Part shown: in pieces, positions 1-6,164 of the stretch
How positions within the stretch are numbered: position 1 is the stretch's first letter
Layout: every line of letters begins with the position of its first letter
Assembly (NCBI GenBank): GCA_025935155.1
Contig: JAICVV010000135.1
Location: 1 to 6,164 of the forward strand
Length of the DNA stretch: 6,164 nucleotides
Direction: 5' to 3'
Origin: Alphaproteobacteria bacterium
GTDB taxonomy: Bacteria > Pseudomonadota > Alphaproteobacteria > Micropepsales > Micropepsaceae
Notes under the pieces: model-generated
What the model saw: only the letters and a program-made list of their open reading frames with translations
Databases searched by the model: none
What the model was told of the DNA's origin: nothing
Made by a program: the position numbers and the translations under genes

Positions 1-193
1 CGAGCTGCCTCTCGTGATTTCCGATCATGCCGACTGGCAGGAGCTGACCGGCACCATTCAGGAGCTCGCCCCCGGCGAAGTGTGGATCACGCATGGCAAC
101 GAAGACGCGCTGCTGCGCTGGTGCACGCTCAATAACCAGCCCGCCCGCGCGCTCCGCTTGGTCGGCTACGATGAGGATGAAGGCGAGGATTGA
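1..193 (+). CDS. Ligase-associated DNA exonuclease (MBL/beta-CASP), C-terminal end only
   Basis: Partial gene running in from the left edge. The frame starting at base 2 gives 63 residues and a TGA at 191-193. The residues include SDHADW (about 7-12 of the visible part) and VWITHG (27-32). These match the late histidine motifs of the metallo-beta-lactamase/beta-CASP nucleases annotated as DNA-ligase-associated exonucleases, which are related to mRNA 3'-end processing factors. The ending RALRLVGYDEDE followed by an acidic tail is typical of that family. Known family context: it is encoded beside an ATP-dependent DNA ligase, often with an associated helicase and a metallophosphoesterase, and is thought to work in DNA repair. 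The ligase is present here at 3135-4745, but about 2.9 kb of other genes lies between. The catalytic N-terminal part is outside the window, so activity cannot be judged. Confidence 0.88.
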   Translation, partial: ELPLVISDHADWQELTGTIQELAPGEVWITHGNEDALLRWCTLNNQPARALRLVGYDEDEGED

Positions 194-194
194 C
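78..194 (+). repeat. Direct repeat copy 1: 3' end of the exonuclease gene
   Basis: This 117-bp stretch is the last 38 codons of the exonuclease gene plus a base or two on each side. It recurs at 1090-1206 with only two differences (positions 133 and 184). Alignment stops abruptly at both ends: G versus T just before it and A versus C just after it. A more diverged homologous copy lies at 1954-2067. Copy 1 is the one joined to the body of the gene. Confidence 0.93.
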
Positions 195-218
195 ATCCAC
201 GCCTTCGGGTGTGCGCTA

Positions 219-247
219 TTGACAGCGACCGTATATTACATTAAATC
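219..247 (+). promoter_or_regulatory. Probable arsR promoter
   Basis: A perfect TTGACA at 219-224 is followed after 17 bases by TAAATC at 242-247, a weaker -10 (TTAAAT one base earlier is an alternative). The arsR ATG at 255 is only 7 bases beyond the -10, so the transcript would be leaderless or nearly so. No Shine-Dalgarno sequence is seen upstream of that ATG, which fits. Confidence 0.5.
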
Positions 248-256
248 ATGAAATAT
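233..256. promoter_or_regulatory. Candidate ArsR operator (imperfect inverted repeat)
   Basis: A 24-bp AT-rich imperfect palindrome with 9 of 12 positions paired. It begins ATATTACAT and ends ATGAAATAT. It overlaps the proposed -10 and the arsR start codon. ArsR-family repressors commonly bind such 12-2-12-like sites over their own promoter and release when metalloid is bound. The role is inferred from position and symmetry. Confidence 0.5.
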
Positions 257-638
257 GGAAGCAATAGCAGCAGTGCGGAAACTCTCCGCCTTGGCGCAGG
301 ATGCCCGGCTGACGGTGTTCCGGCTGCTTATTCAGGCCGGGCCGGAAGGAATGGCGGCGGGTGAAATAGCCCGCGCTTCTCAATCCGCCCCGAATACAAC
401 GTCGGCGCAGCTTCTCGTTCTTGCGAATGCGGGGCTGATCCGCTCCCGGCGGGAGGGCCGCTCGATCGTCTATTCGGCGGACTTCGAAGCCGTAAGCGAC
501 CTGCTCATTTTTCTGACTCAAGATTGCTGCGCTGGCCGCCAGGAAATCTGCGAACCCCTGGCGGTTATTGCGGTGAAGTGCTGCAAATCGAAAGGAACTC
601 GCCATGAAACGTCTGCACGTTCACGTCGCCGTCGATAA
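255..638 (+). CDS. arsR: ArsR-family arsenic-responsive repressor
   Basis: A 127-residue winged-helix repressor. The start METHIONINE-Glu is chosen because family members begin a few residues before SALAQDARLTVFRLL. The HTH spans about residues 35-65 (GEIARASQSAPNTTSAQLLVLANAGL), followed by the wing SRREGRSIVYSAD. A C-terminal cysteine cluster (C91, C92, C99, plus C109 and C110) matches the subgroup in which a CC pair plus one more Cys binds trivalent arsenic. It should repress its own promoter and arsI until arsenite or methylarsenite binds. The last 35 bases overlap the start of arsI in another frame, so the two are probably translationally coupled. The arginine-rich end (SARSRRRR) comes from that overlap and is probably not functional. 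No arsenic exporter gene is present in the window. Confidence 0.9.
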   Translation: MEAIAAVRKLSALAQDARLTVFRLLIQAGPEGMAAGEIARASQSAPNTTSAQLLVLANAGLIRSRREGRSIVYSADFEAVSDLLIFLTQDCCAGRQEICEPLAVIAVKCCKSKGTRHETSARSRRRR

Positions 639-1044
639 TCTGGAACAGTCCATCGGCTTCTATTCCACGCTGTTCGCGGCGCAGCCGGCCGTCACCAAGC
701 CGGATTACGCGAAGTGGATGCTGGAGAACCCCCGAGTGAATTTCGCCATATCGGCGCGGGGCCGCGCGGGCGGAGTAGATCATCTCGGTATTCAGGTCGA
801 TTCCGATAGTGAGCTTCGCGAAGTTGCGGCTCGCCTGAAGGCTGCTGGCGAAACCACCCGCGATCAAGAAGCCGCGACCTGCTGTTACGCGCAATCGAAC
901 AAGGCCTGGGTAGACGATCCTTCCGGCGTACGCTGGGAAACGTTTTTCACGTTCGGAGAAGCGGCCTCATACGGCGAAGACGAACCGGCCATTGCCGTTT
1001 CCGAAGCGCCAGCCGTTTGCTGCGGGGCTGCGGCTTGCGCGTGA
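604..1044 (+). CDS. arsI: ArsI/CadI-family vicinal-oxygen-chelate dioxygenase (C-As lyase-like)
   Basis: A 146-residue VOC/glyoxalase-fold protein with the ArsI pattern: an N-terminal MKRLHVHVAV strand, FYSTLF, PDYAKWML, VNFAIS, VDHLGIQV and TCCYA. Likely Fe(II) ligands are H5 (or H7), H60 and E112. The vicinal pair C93-C94 is the predicted trivalent-arsenic site, and the tail has more cysteines (C139, C140, C145). Characterised ArsI enzymes cleave the carbon-arsenic bond of trivalent organoarsenicals such as methylarsenite. The cadmium-induced CadI proteins are close relatives, so the exact substrate is inferred. A Shine-Dalgarno-like AAAGGAA at 591-597 lies 6 bases before the ATG. It is cotranscribed with arsR, overlapping it by 35 bases. 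The usual partner genes (arsenite or methylarsenite permease, reductase) are absent; the module ends at the exonuclease repeat. Confidence 0.85.
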   Translation: MKRLHVHVAVDNLEQSIGFYSTLFAAQPAVTKPDYAKWMLENPRVNFAISARGRAGGVDHLGIQVDSDSELREVAARLKAAGETTRDQEAATCCYAQSNKAWVDDPSGVRWETFFTFGEAASYGEDEPAIAVSEAPAVCCGAAACA

Positions 1045-1091
1045 GCGGTCCGGAAAAAGTTCTTCGAAAATTCGCCGTGCGGCCGAGCTAA
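1041..1091 (+). pseudogene. Possible stub of a third ars-operon cistron cut at the repeat junction
   Basis: A GTG overlaps the arsI stop (GTGA) and opens a 16-codon frame (VSGPEKVLRKFAVRPS) that stops at 1089-1091, where the exonuclease repeat begins. A GTGA or ATGA overlap is typical of coupled operon genes, so this may be the beginning of a lost downstream ars gene. The peptide is too short to assign, and chance is a real alternative. Confidence 0.22.
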
Positions 1092-1206
1092 GTGTGGATC
1101 ACGCATGGCAACGAAGACGCGCTGCTGCGCTGGTGCACGCTCAACAACCAGCCCGCCCGCGCGCTCCGCTTGGTCGGCTACGATGAGGATGAAGGGGAGG
1201 ATTGAC
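1090..1206 (+). repeat. Direct repeat copy 2: detached 3' end of the exonuclease gene
   Basis: This is a 117-bp copy of 78-194 at an exact offset of 1012 bases. It differs at 1145 (T to C) and 1196 (C to G). Both changes fall at third codon positions and are silent (AAT/AAC Asn, GGC/GGG Gly), so the encoded 37 residues (VWITHG to EGED) and the TGA are unchanged. It has no gene body or start and should be treated as a fragment. With copy 1 it brackets the arsR-arsI module like a duplicated attachment site or a recombination scar. Confidence 0.93.
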
Positions 1207-1287
1207 CACGGCAATCGCGCGGCGAAGAGAGGCCCGATTGAGAGGGGGAAGGTGAATTGTTGCACCGCGGCCGGAATATCCACGGTT

Positions 1288-1312
1288 GGAACTGCCGCCC
1301 TTTTGGCTCGTT
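1288..1312 (+). promoter_or_regulatory. Candidate EcfG-type (general stress response) promoter
   Basis: GGAAC at 1288-1292 and CGTT at 1309-1312 are separated by 16 bases. This matches the GGAAC-N16-CGTT pattern used by alphaproteobacterial EcfG-type sigma factors (e.g. sigma-T, RpoE2). It lies about 55 bases upstream of the glycine-zipper gene and on its strand. No good TTGACA/TATAAT pair was seen in the same interval. A short motif like this can occur by chance. Confidence 0.45.
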
Positions 1313-1367
1313 TCTTCCGGCAAGGACGTGGCTGCCGGATACGGCTGGCCGCAAGGAAAGGTGATAT

Positions 1368-1832
1368 ATGAGAAAGTTTCACACTGCGTTTGGGCTGGGT
1401 TCATTTCTGGTTGTTGCGGCTGCAATCTCGGCGCCCGCCGTTTCCAGCGCCCAAACGACTGTCGAAAAGACCTATGTCGCCTGCAACCAGTTCGGCGATT
1501 GCTGGCGTGTGCATCGGCTGTATGCCTACGGGAAAGACGCGCCGATCACCTACTACAACTCGGATTGGTATGCTGCCCACCAGAACGATGAGCATATTCA
1601 CTGGCTCGCCGACCCGGACAATGACCGCGGATATTACGATCGGGATGCACATTGGCACGCCGATGCCGGCGCTCGCGCCGTGCAGGGCGGGATGGCAGGA
1701 GCCGGTGTCGGCGCAGCGATCGGATGCCTTATAACGCTTCCGATCGGGTGCGCTCCCGGCGCCGCGGTTGGCGCGGCCGTAGGTGGCGGGACGGGCGCTG
1801 CCGCCGGCGCCGCCTCGACGCCACACGACTAG
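1368..1832 (+). CDS. Secreted glycine-zipper protein, function unknown
   Basis: A 154-residue protein. The start is supported by AGGAAAGG at 1354-1361 just upstream. Residues 1-28 are a Sec signal peptide: basic MRK, a hydrophobic core, and likely cleavage after SSA before QTT. The mature domain (about 30-100) is aromatic and acidic, with C39 and C45 (YVACNQFGDCWRVH) that could form a disulphide, then repeated Asp/His/Tyr/Trp (DWYAAHQNDEHIHWL, YYDRDAHWH). Residues about 104-149 form a glycine-zipper segment of small residues (GGMAGAGVGAAIGC, GAAVGAAVGGGTGAAAGAA) interrupted by LITLPIGC. This resembles the glycine-zipper two-helix outer-membrane-associated proteins. Export to the periplasm or outer membrane is a firm inference; the role is not known. 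It is isolated between two exonuclease 3' copies and is possibly stress-induced through the promoter at 1288. Confidence 0.75.
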   Translation: MRKFHTAFGLGSFLVVAAAISAPAVSSAQTTVEKTYVACNQFGDCWRVHRLYAYGKDAPITYYNSDWYAAHQNDEHIHWLADPDNDRGYYDRDAHWHADAGARAVQGGMAGAGVGAAIGCLITLPIGCAPGAAVGAAVGGGTGAAAGAASTPHD

Positions 1833-1880
1833 GATCGCGCCGGCGAAGCTTACCAAATGTGGTCGGCATCGCTTGCGCAC

Positions 1881-2067
1881 AAGCTGCTGCTCGTGATCGC
1901 TGATTCCGCTGGCTGGAGTTGACCGTTACCATCTAGGGACTTGCGCCGGACGGGTGTGGATCGCGCGCGGCAAGGGAGGTGTGCTGCTGCGCTGGTGTGC
2001 GCTGAAAAATCGACCCGCCCGAGCGCTCCGCCTCGTCGGCTGCGGCGAAGATGGCAACGAGGATTGA
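1881..2067 (+). pseudogene. Copy 3: decayed 3' fragment of the ligase-associated exonuclease gene
   Basis: This is homologous to window bases 1-193. The part at 1954-2067 aligns without gaps to 80-193 at about 77% identity (26 mismatches in 114 by my hand count) and ends with the same TGA. It still reads VWIARG, LLRWC and PARALRLVG, but the THG histidine codon is now Arg (CAT to CGC). Upstream, 1881-1953 still recalls LPLVISDHADW (CTCGTGAT-TGAT, TGG, TTGACCG) but holds small indels and an in-frame stop, so it cannot be translated. Many changes are non-silent, so this copy is far older than, or from a different source than, copy 2. It is the copy closest to the ligase. Confidence 0.8.
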
Positions 2068-2096
2068 ATGCTGAAGCGGCCTATCAGAGCATTCAA

Positions 2097-2411
2097 CTAA
2101 ATTCCGAGAAACATCATGTCGACGGCATCGACAATTTGCCGCCGGTAATCCTCAAGATTTGCAACCGAAGCCTGAAGGTACCTCGTCGATAGCGTTGCAA
2201 GTTCCGTCGGCAATAAATACAGCGGTTCATTCAGCACGATCACGCGGGGGGTTAGGCGCGCCCCCGGCTTGATGATGCGTTCGCGGACCAGGGGCGCGAC
2301 GACGCGCGACCGGAGATCGTCCAGATGCGAATGCTGCAGGCTCACCACGTATGGCCGATCTTCGCGTCCTGAGCGAATCGGATTCCGAAAAACGTCAAAC
2401 TGGCGGATCAT
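2097..2411 (-). CDS. ccdB: CcdB-family toxin (DNA gyrase poison)
   Basis: A 104-residue protein of standard CcdB length (the F-plasmid protein has 101). Recognisable features are the start RQFDVFRNP, the central VVAPLV strand, RLTPRVIVLNEPLYLLPTELATL, and the C-terminal helix RRQIVDAVDMMFLGI, equivalent to NAINLMFWGI of F CcdB. CcdB binds GyrA and traps the gyrase-DNA cleavage complex, causing double-strand breaks. In F CcdB the last three residues (Trp-Gly-Ile) are critical; here the Trp is Leu (L102), so potency or target may differ. The ATG overlaps the 3' end of ccdA by 17 bases, so translational coupling is likely. No strong Shine-Dalgarno sequence is seen. Confidence 0.88.
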   Translation of the reverse strand: MIRQFDVFRNPIRSGREDRPYVVSLQHSHLDDLRSRVVAPLVRERIIKPGARLTPRVIVLNEPLYLLPTELATLSTRYLQASVANLEDYRRQIVDAVDMMFLGI

Positions 2412-2970
2412 CGAGGTCCAACAACTCCTCCCCGAACACGCCGTTGCGTTCGATGTATGCGTTGTAGGACTCGATGAATTCTCGGTTCCCCTCGGCCCAA
2501 CGACGTCCGTTCTGATCCTTCACACGCTGGCGGACCTCTTCCTCAAGCAATTGCGACAAGTCCATGCTCATTGCCCTTGCCTCAGTCAGCAGCCCTTCAT
2601 CGATTTCCAGGGGAATTGAAACTTTTCGGGCCGGGCGAGCAGTTCGCCGGGCATTGTGAAAACAGCGTGCCTCTTCGCTGAACCCTCCGGAGAAATCTTT
2701 CGCAACGGATGCACCGATGCGGCCCTGATCGAAGCTATCGCGCGATGCACGATAGTGGGCGCCTGACCGGAAACCTGGATGATTTTTCCAGAAGCTCGCC
2801 CAAGACCGGATTGTGCTCTCTTTTGGCGTTTTGCCTCCGGTCTGGCGTCGGATTTTCTCACCCAGCGCCAGCGCAGCCGCCAGTCCGTTCTTGTCGAACT
2901 CCCTGTGAATTTGCCCCTTGATTGAGCCGGGACGATGCCAAAGGTACGGACTGTTGTTAAGGTTCATCAT
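2395..2970 (-). CDS. ccdA: CcdA-type antitoxin with an N-terminal HTH-like extension
   Basis: From the ATG at 2970, 191 residues. Residues about 113-191 are a complete CcdA: ribbon-helix-helix (ARKVSIPLEIDEGLLTEARAMSMDLSQLLEEEV), then the toxin-binding tail RRWAEGNREFIESYNAYIERNGVFGEELLD. CcdA neutralises CcdB and represses the operon. Residues 1-108 are not part of known CcdA. Residues 10-62 (LWHRPGSIKGQIHREFDKNGLAAALALGEKI, STIRSWASFWK) look like a three-helix helix-turn-helix module; 63-108 look like a linker. No in-frame ATG, GTG or TTG lies near residues 80-115 to start a normal-sized CcdA. A longer reading from TTG at 3033 would begin within the operator, upstream of the predicted transcript start, so 2970 is preferred (2967 is equally possible). 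A natural fusion or a frameshift that hides the original start are both open. Confidence 0.75.
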   Translation of the reverse strand: MMNLNNSPYLWHRPGSIKGQIHREFDKNGLAAALALGEKIRRQTGGKTPKESTIRSWASFWKNHPGFRSGAHYRASRDSFDQGRIGASVAKDFSGGFSEEARCFHNARRTARPARKVSIPLEIDEGLLTEARAMSMDLSQLLEEEVRQRVKDQNGRRWAEGNREFIESYNAYIERNGVFGEELLDLDDPPV

Positions 2971-2997
2971 TCTAACACTGCTTATCCAAGTGTCATT

Positions 2998-3027
2998 ATA
3001 ATATGTAACGCCAATCGCATATGTCAA
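2998..3027 (-). promoter_or_regulatory. Predicted ccdAB promoter
   Basis: Read on the minus strand, a perfect TTGACA (3027-3022) is followed after 18 bases by TATTAT (3003-2998). A perfect TATAAT also lies at 3000-2995, but with 21-base spacing. Transcription would start near 2990, about 20 bases before the ATG-ATG at 2970. The -35 lies in the left arm of the inverted repeat. Confidence 0.65.
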
Positions 3028-3044
3028 TGACAAAAGTCATTGAC
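3023..3044. promoter_or_regulatory. Perfect inverted-repeat operator between ccdAB and the ligase
   Basis: Left arm GTCAATGAC (3023-3031), spacer AAAA, right arm GTCATTGAC (3036-3044): nine perfectly matched base pairs. It overlaps the ccdAB -35. Toxin-antitoxin operons are autoregulated by the antitoxin or its complex, so this is the natural binding site for the CcdA RHH domain or the N-terminal HTH-like region. Each arm carries an outward TTGAC. Confidence 0.7.
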
Positions 3045-3067
3045 TCTCTTCGGTGATGCGATATTTG
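3040..3067 (+). promoter_or_regulatory. Possible ligase promoter, divergent to ccdAB
   Basis: TTGACT (3040-3045) comes from the right operator arm; 16 bases on is TATTTG (3062-3067), a poor -10. It would start transcription about 60 bases before the ligase ATG. Because the insertions separated the ligase from its operon partner, and ccdAB is antisense to read-through, some local promoter is expected. This one is weak and speculative. Confidence 0.3.
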
Positions 3068-3117
3068 GCTTTTGCCCCCCGGAAACCGACATTTCGTATT
3101 GCCTGACGGCAGCAGAA

Positions 3118-3125
3118 GAGAAGGG
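3118..3125 (+). promoter_or_regulatory. Ribosome binding site that fixes the ligase start
   Basis: GAGAAGGG ends 9 bases before ATG 3135. This supports the internal ATG over the TTG at 3072, which has no such site and would add 21 residues not typical of the family. Confidence 0.65.
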
Positions 3126-3134
3126 CACTTCCTG

Positions 3135-4745
3135 ATGCGCGCATTTGCCAATCTGCTGGATCGGCTGGCGTTCACGCCGGCGCGCAACGGTAAGCTGACG
3201 CTTCTCCGCGACTATTTCCGCGAAGCGCCCGACCCGGAGCGCGGCTGGGCGCTCGCGGCGCTCACGGGCGTGCTGGGTTTCGAAGCCGCGAAGCCATCCT
3301 TCATCCGCAAGGCGGTGGAATCCCGCATGGACGCGGAGCTGTTTCATCTTTCGCACGATTACGTTGGCGATCTCGCGGAAACGGTGGCGCTGGTCTGGCC
3401 GGCGAAACACGGCGCCAACCGCGAACCGGAATTGTCCGAAGTTGTCGATACGCTCACCCATGCGAGCCGCGCTGAGGTGCAGCGCCTGCTGGAAGGTTGG
3501 CTGGATGCGCTCGATCCCGATGGCCGCTGGGCGTTGCTGAAACTGCTGACCGGCGGTTTGCGCGTGGGCGTTTCGGCGCGGCTTGCCAAGCATGCGCTTG
3601 CGCAGATGGGCGGCGTCGATGCCGGCGAGATCGAGGAGGTCTGGCACAGCCAGCATCCGCCTTACGAAGACCTGTTCGCCTGGCTGGAGAGGCGTTCCGG
3701 CAAACCGTCCACGGACAACCCCGGCCGCTTCCGGCCGGTCATGCTGGCGCACGCCATTGAAGATTCCGATTTCGCGAAATACGAGGCGAAGGATTACGCC
3801 GCCGAATGGAAGTGGGATGGCATTCGCGTGCAGGCCGTGAGCGAGCGGGGGGCACGCCGCCTCTACAGCCGCACCTCGGATGACATTTCTGCCAGCTTTC
3901 CCGATGTCATCGAGGCGCTCAATTTCGAAGGTGTGATCGACGGCGAATTGCTGGTGATGCGCGAAGGGCGTGTCTGCTCGTTCAACGAATTGCAGCAGCG
4001 GCTCAACCGGAAGAGCATCGATCTCGCGCTGCTGGCGAAATTTCCCATCGGCATCCGCGCCTATGATATTCTGCTCGACGGCGACGAGGACGTGCGCCAA
4101 CTGCCCTTCGCCGGACGGCGCAAGCGGCTGGAAGCGTTCGTCGCGCATATGAATTCTCCGCGCATCGATCTCTCGCCCCTGCAACCGTTTTCCACCTGGG
4201 CGGAGTTGGCAGACTTGCGCGCAAACCCGCCGGAGGGTGACCCCCAGATCGCCGAAGGCCTGATGCTGAAGCGCTGGGATTCCACCTACGAAGCGGGCCG
4301 CCCAAAAGGGCCGTGGTTCAAATGGAAGCGCGATCCGCATCTCGTGGACGCCGTGCTGATGTACGCGCAGCGCGGCCACGGCAAGCGCTCCGGCTATTAT
4401 TCGGACTACACGTTCGGGGTGTGGAAAGAAGACGCGAACGGCGATCGCGCGCTCACGCCCGTCGGCAAAGCCTATTTCGGTTTTACCGATGAGGAGCTGA
4501 AGCAGCTGGACAAATTCGTGCGCGACAACACGGTGGAGCGCTTCGGCCCGGTGCGCGCCGTGAAGGCGGACAGGGATTTCGGCCTGGTGCTGGAAGTGGC
4601 GTTCGAAGGACTGCAGCGCTCGACGCGGCACAAATCCGGCGTCGCCATGCGCTTTCCGCGGATCAATCGCATCCGCTGGGACAAGCCGGCGCGCGAAGCC
4701 GACGAACTTTCCACCCTGGAGCGTTTACTGGAGAAGGAAAGCTGA
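3135..4745 (+). CDS. ATP-dependent DNA ligase (exonuclease-associated, 'cisplatin damage response' type)
   Basis: 536 residues from ATG 3135, where the family consensus (MRAFANLLDRLAFTPARN) begins. The N-terminal DNA-binding domain spans about residues 1-200. The adenylation domain has motif I EWKWDGIR with K226 as the AMP-bound lysine, VIDGEL (motif III, 267-272), EGLMLKR (motif IV, 374-380) and WFKWKR (motif V, K396 and K398). The OB-fold domain ends with RIRWDKP (512-518). All nucleotidyltransferase motifs are intact, so it should seal nicks using ATP. This family (PP_1105-like) is normally encoded directly after the ligase-associated exonuclease, often with a dedicated helicase and metallophosphoesterase, and is linked to damage repair. 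Here that pairing is broken by about 2.9 kb of accessory genes. It converges with the helicase gene with one base between the stops. Confidence 0.95.
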   Translation: MRAFANLLDRLAFTPARNGKLTLLRDYFREAPDPERGWALAALTGVLGFEAAKPSFIRKAVESRMDAELFHLSHDYVGDLAETVALVWPAKHGANREPELSEVVDTLTHASRAEVQRLLEGWLDALDPDGRWALLKLLTGGLRVGVSARLAKHALAQMGGVDAGEIEEVWHSQHPPYEDLFAWLERRSGKPSTDNPGRFRPVMLAHAIEDSDFAKYEAKDYAAEWKWDGIRVQAVSERGARRLYSRTSDDISASFPDVIEALNFEGVIDGELLVMREGRVCSFNELQQRLNRKSIDLALLAKFPIGIRAYDILLDGDEDVRQLPFAGRRKRLEAFVAHMNSPRIDLSPLQPFSTWAELADLRANPPEGDPQIAEGLMLKRWDSTYEAGRPKGPWFKWKRDPHLVDAVLMYAQRGHGKRSGYYSDYTFGVWKEDANGDRALTPVGKAYFGFTDEELKQLDKFVRDNTVERFGPVRAVKADRDFGLVLEVAFEGLQRSTRHKSGVAMRFPRINRIRWDKPAREADELSTLERLLEKES

Positions 4746-4746
4746 C

Positions 4747-6164
<1,418 letters not shown>

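Noticed and set aside
595..622. GGAAC with a downstream CGTT as a second EcfG-type promoter
   Set aside because: The spacing is 19 bases and the site lies across the arsI ribosome site and start; best explained by chance.
885..1382. 165-codon minus-strand frame across arsI and the repeat
   Set aside because: Antisense to arsI and the exonuclease repeat, with no recognisable domain or ribosome site.
1941..2192. 83-codon plus-strand frame
   Set aside because: It is an Arg-rich off-frame reading across exonuclease remnant copy 3 and the end of ccdB.
2246..2265. G-run/C-run hairpin as a terminator
   Set aside because: It lies inside ccdB coding sequence, lacks a T tract, and is explained by Pro, Gly, Ala and Arg codons.
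3072..3134. Upstream TTG start for the ligase adding 21 residues
   Set aside because: The family begins at MRAFANLLDR and a good GAGAAGGG lies just before ATG 3135.
3024..4631. 535-codon open frame on the minus strand opposite the ligase
   Set aside because: It is the antisense of a clear ligase with all catalytic motifs; the product is a His/Arg-rich composition artefact of GC-rich coding DNA.

Overview
The window looks like chromosomal DNA of an alphaproteobacterium. This rests on the GC-rich coding sequence, a ligase-associated exonuclease and ATP-dependent DNA ligase pair of the kind found mainly in Proteobacteria, an ArsR-ArsI module, and a possible EcfG-type (general stress response sigma factor) promoter. 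The genus cannot be told from the sequence.

The backbone is a DNA-repair locus. The last 63 codons of the ligase-associated beta-CASP exonuclease lie at the left edge. The ATP-dependent DNA ligase (3135-4745, +) is its usual direct neighbour, but here the two are about 2.9 kb apart. The 3' end of the exonuclease gene occurs three times: in the real gene, as a 117-bp copy with two mismatches (1090-1206), and as a decayed, about 77% identical copy (1881-2067). These copies split the gap into three cargo modules: (i) arsR-arsI for arsenic sensing and organoarsenical handling (255-1044, +); (ii) a secreted glycine-zipper protein (1368-1832, +) behind a candidate EcfG-type promoter; (iii) a minus-strand ccdA-ccdB toxin-antitoxin operon (2097-2970).

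The toxin-antitoxin operon and the ligase are divergent. Between them is a perfect 9-bp inverted repeat (3023-3044) with an outward-facing TTGAC in each arm. One operator could therefore control both the ccdAB promoter and a promoter that replaces the ligase's lost operon promoter. CcdA is unusual: its ribbon-helix-helix/antitoxin part is read in one frame with a helix-turn-helix-like N-terminal region of about 110 residues.

The right part holds the C-terminal half of a large superfamily 2 helicase of restriction/defence type (4747 to the right edge, -). It converges on the ligase with one base between the two stop codons. Overall this reads as a repair operon used repeatedly as a landing site for small accessory modules, next to a probable restriction-type helicase. 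No integrase, transposase, tRNA, rRNA or CRISPR array was seen.
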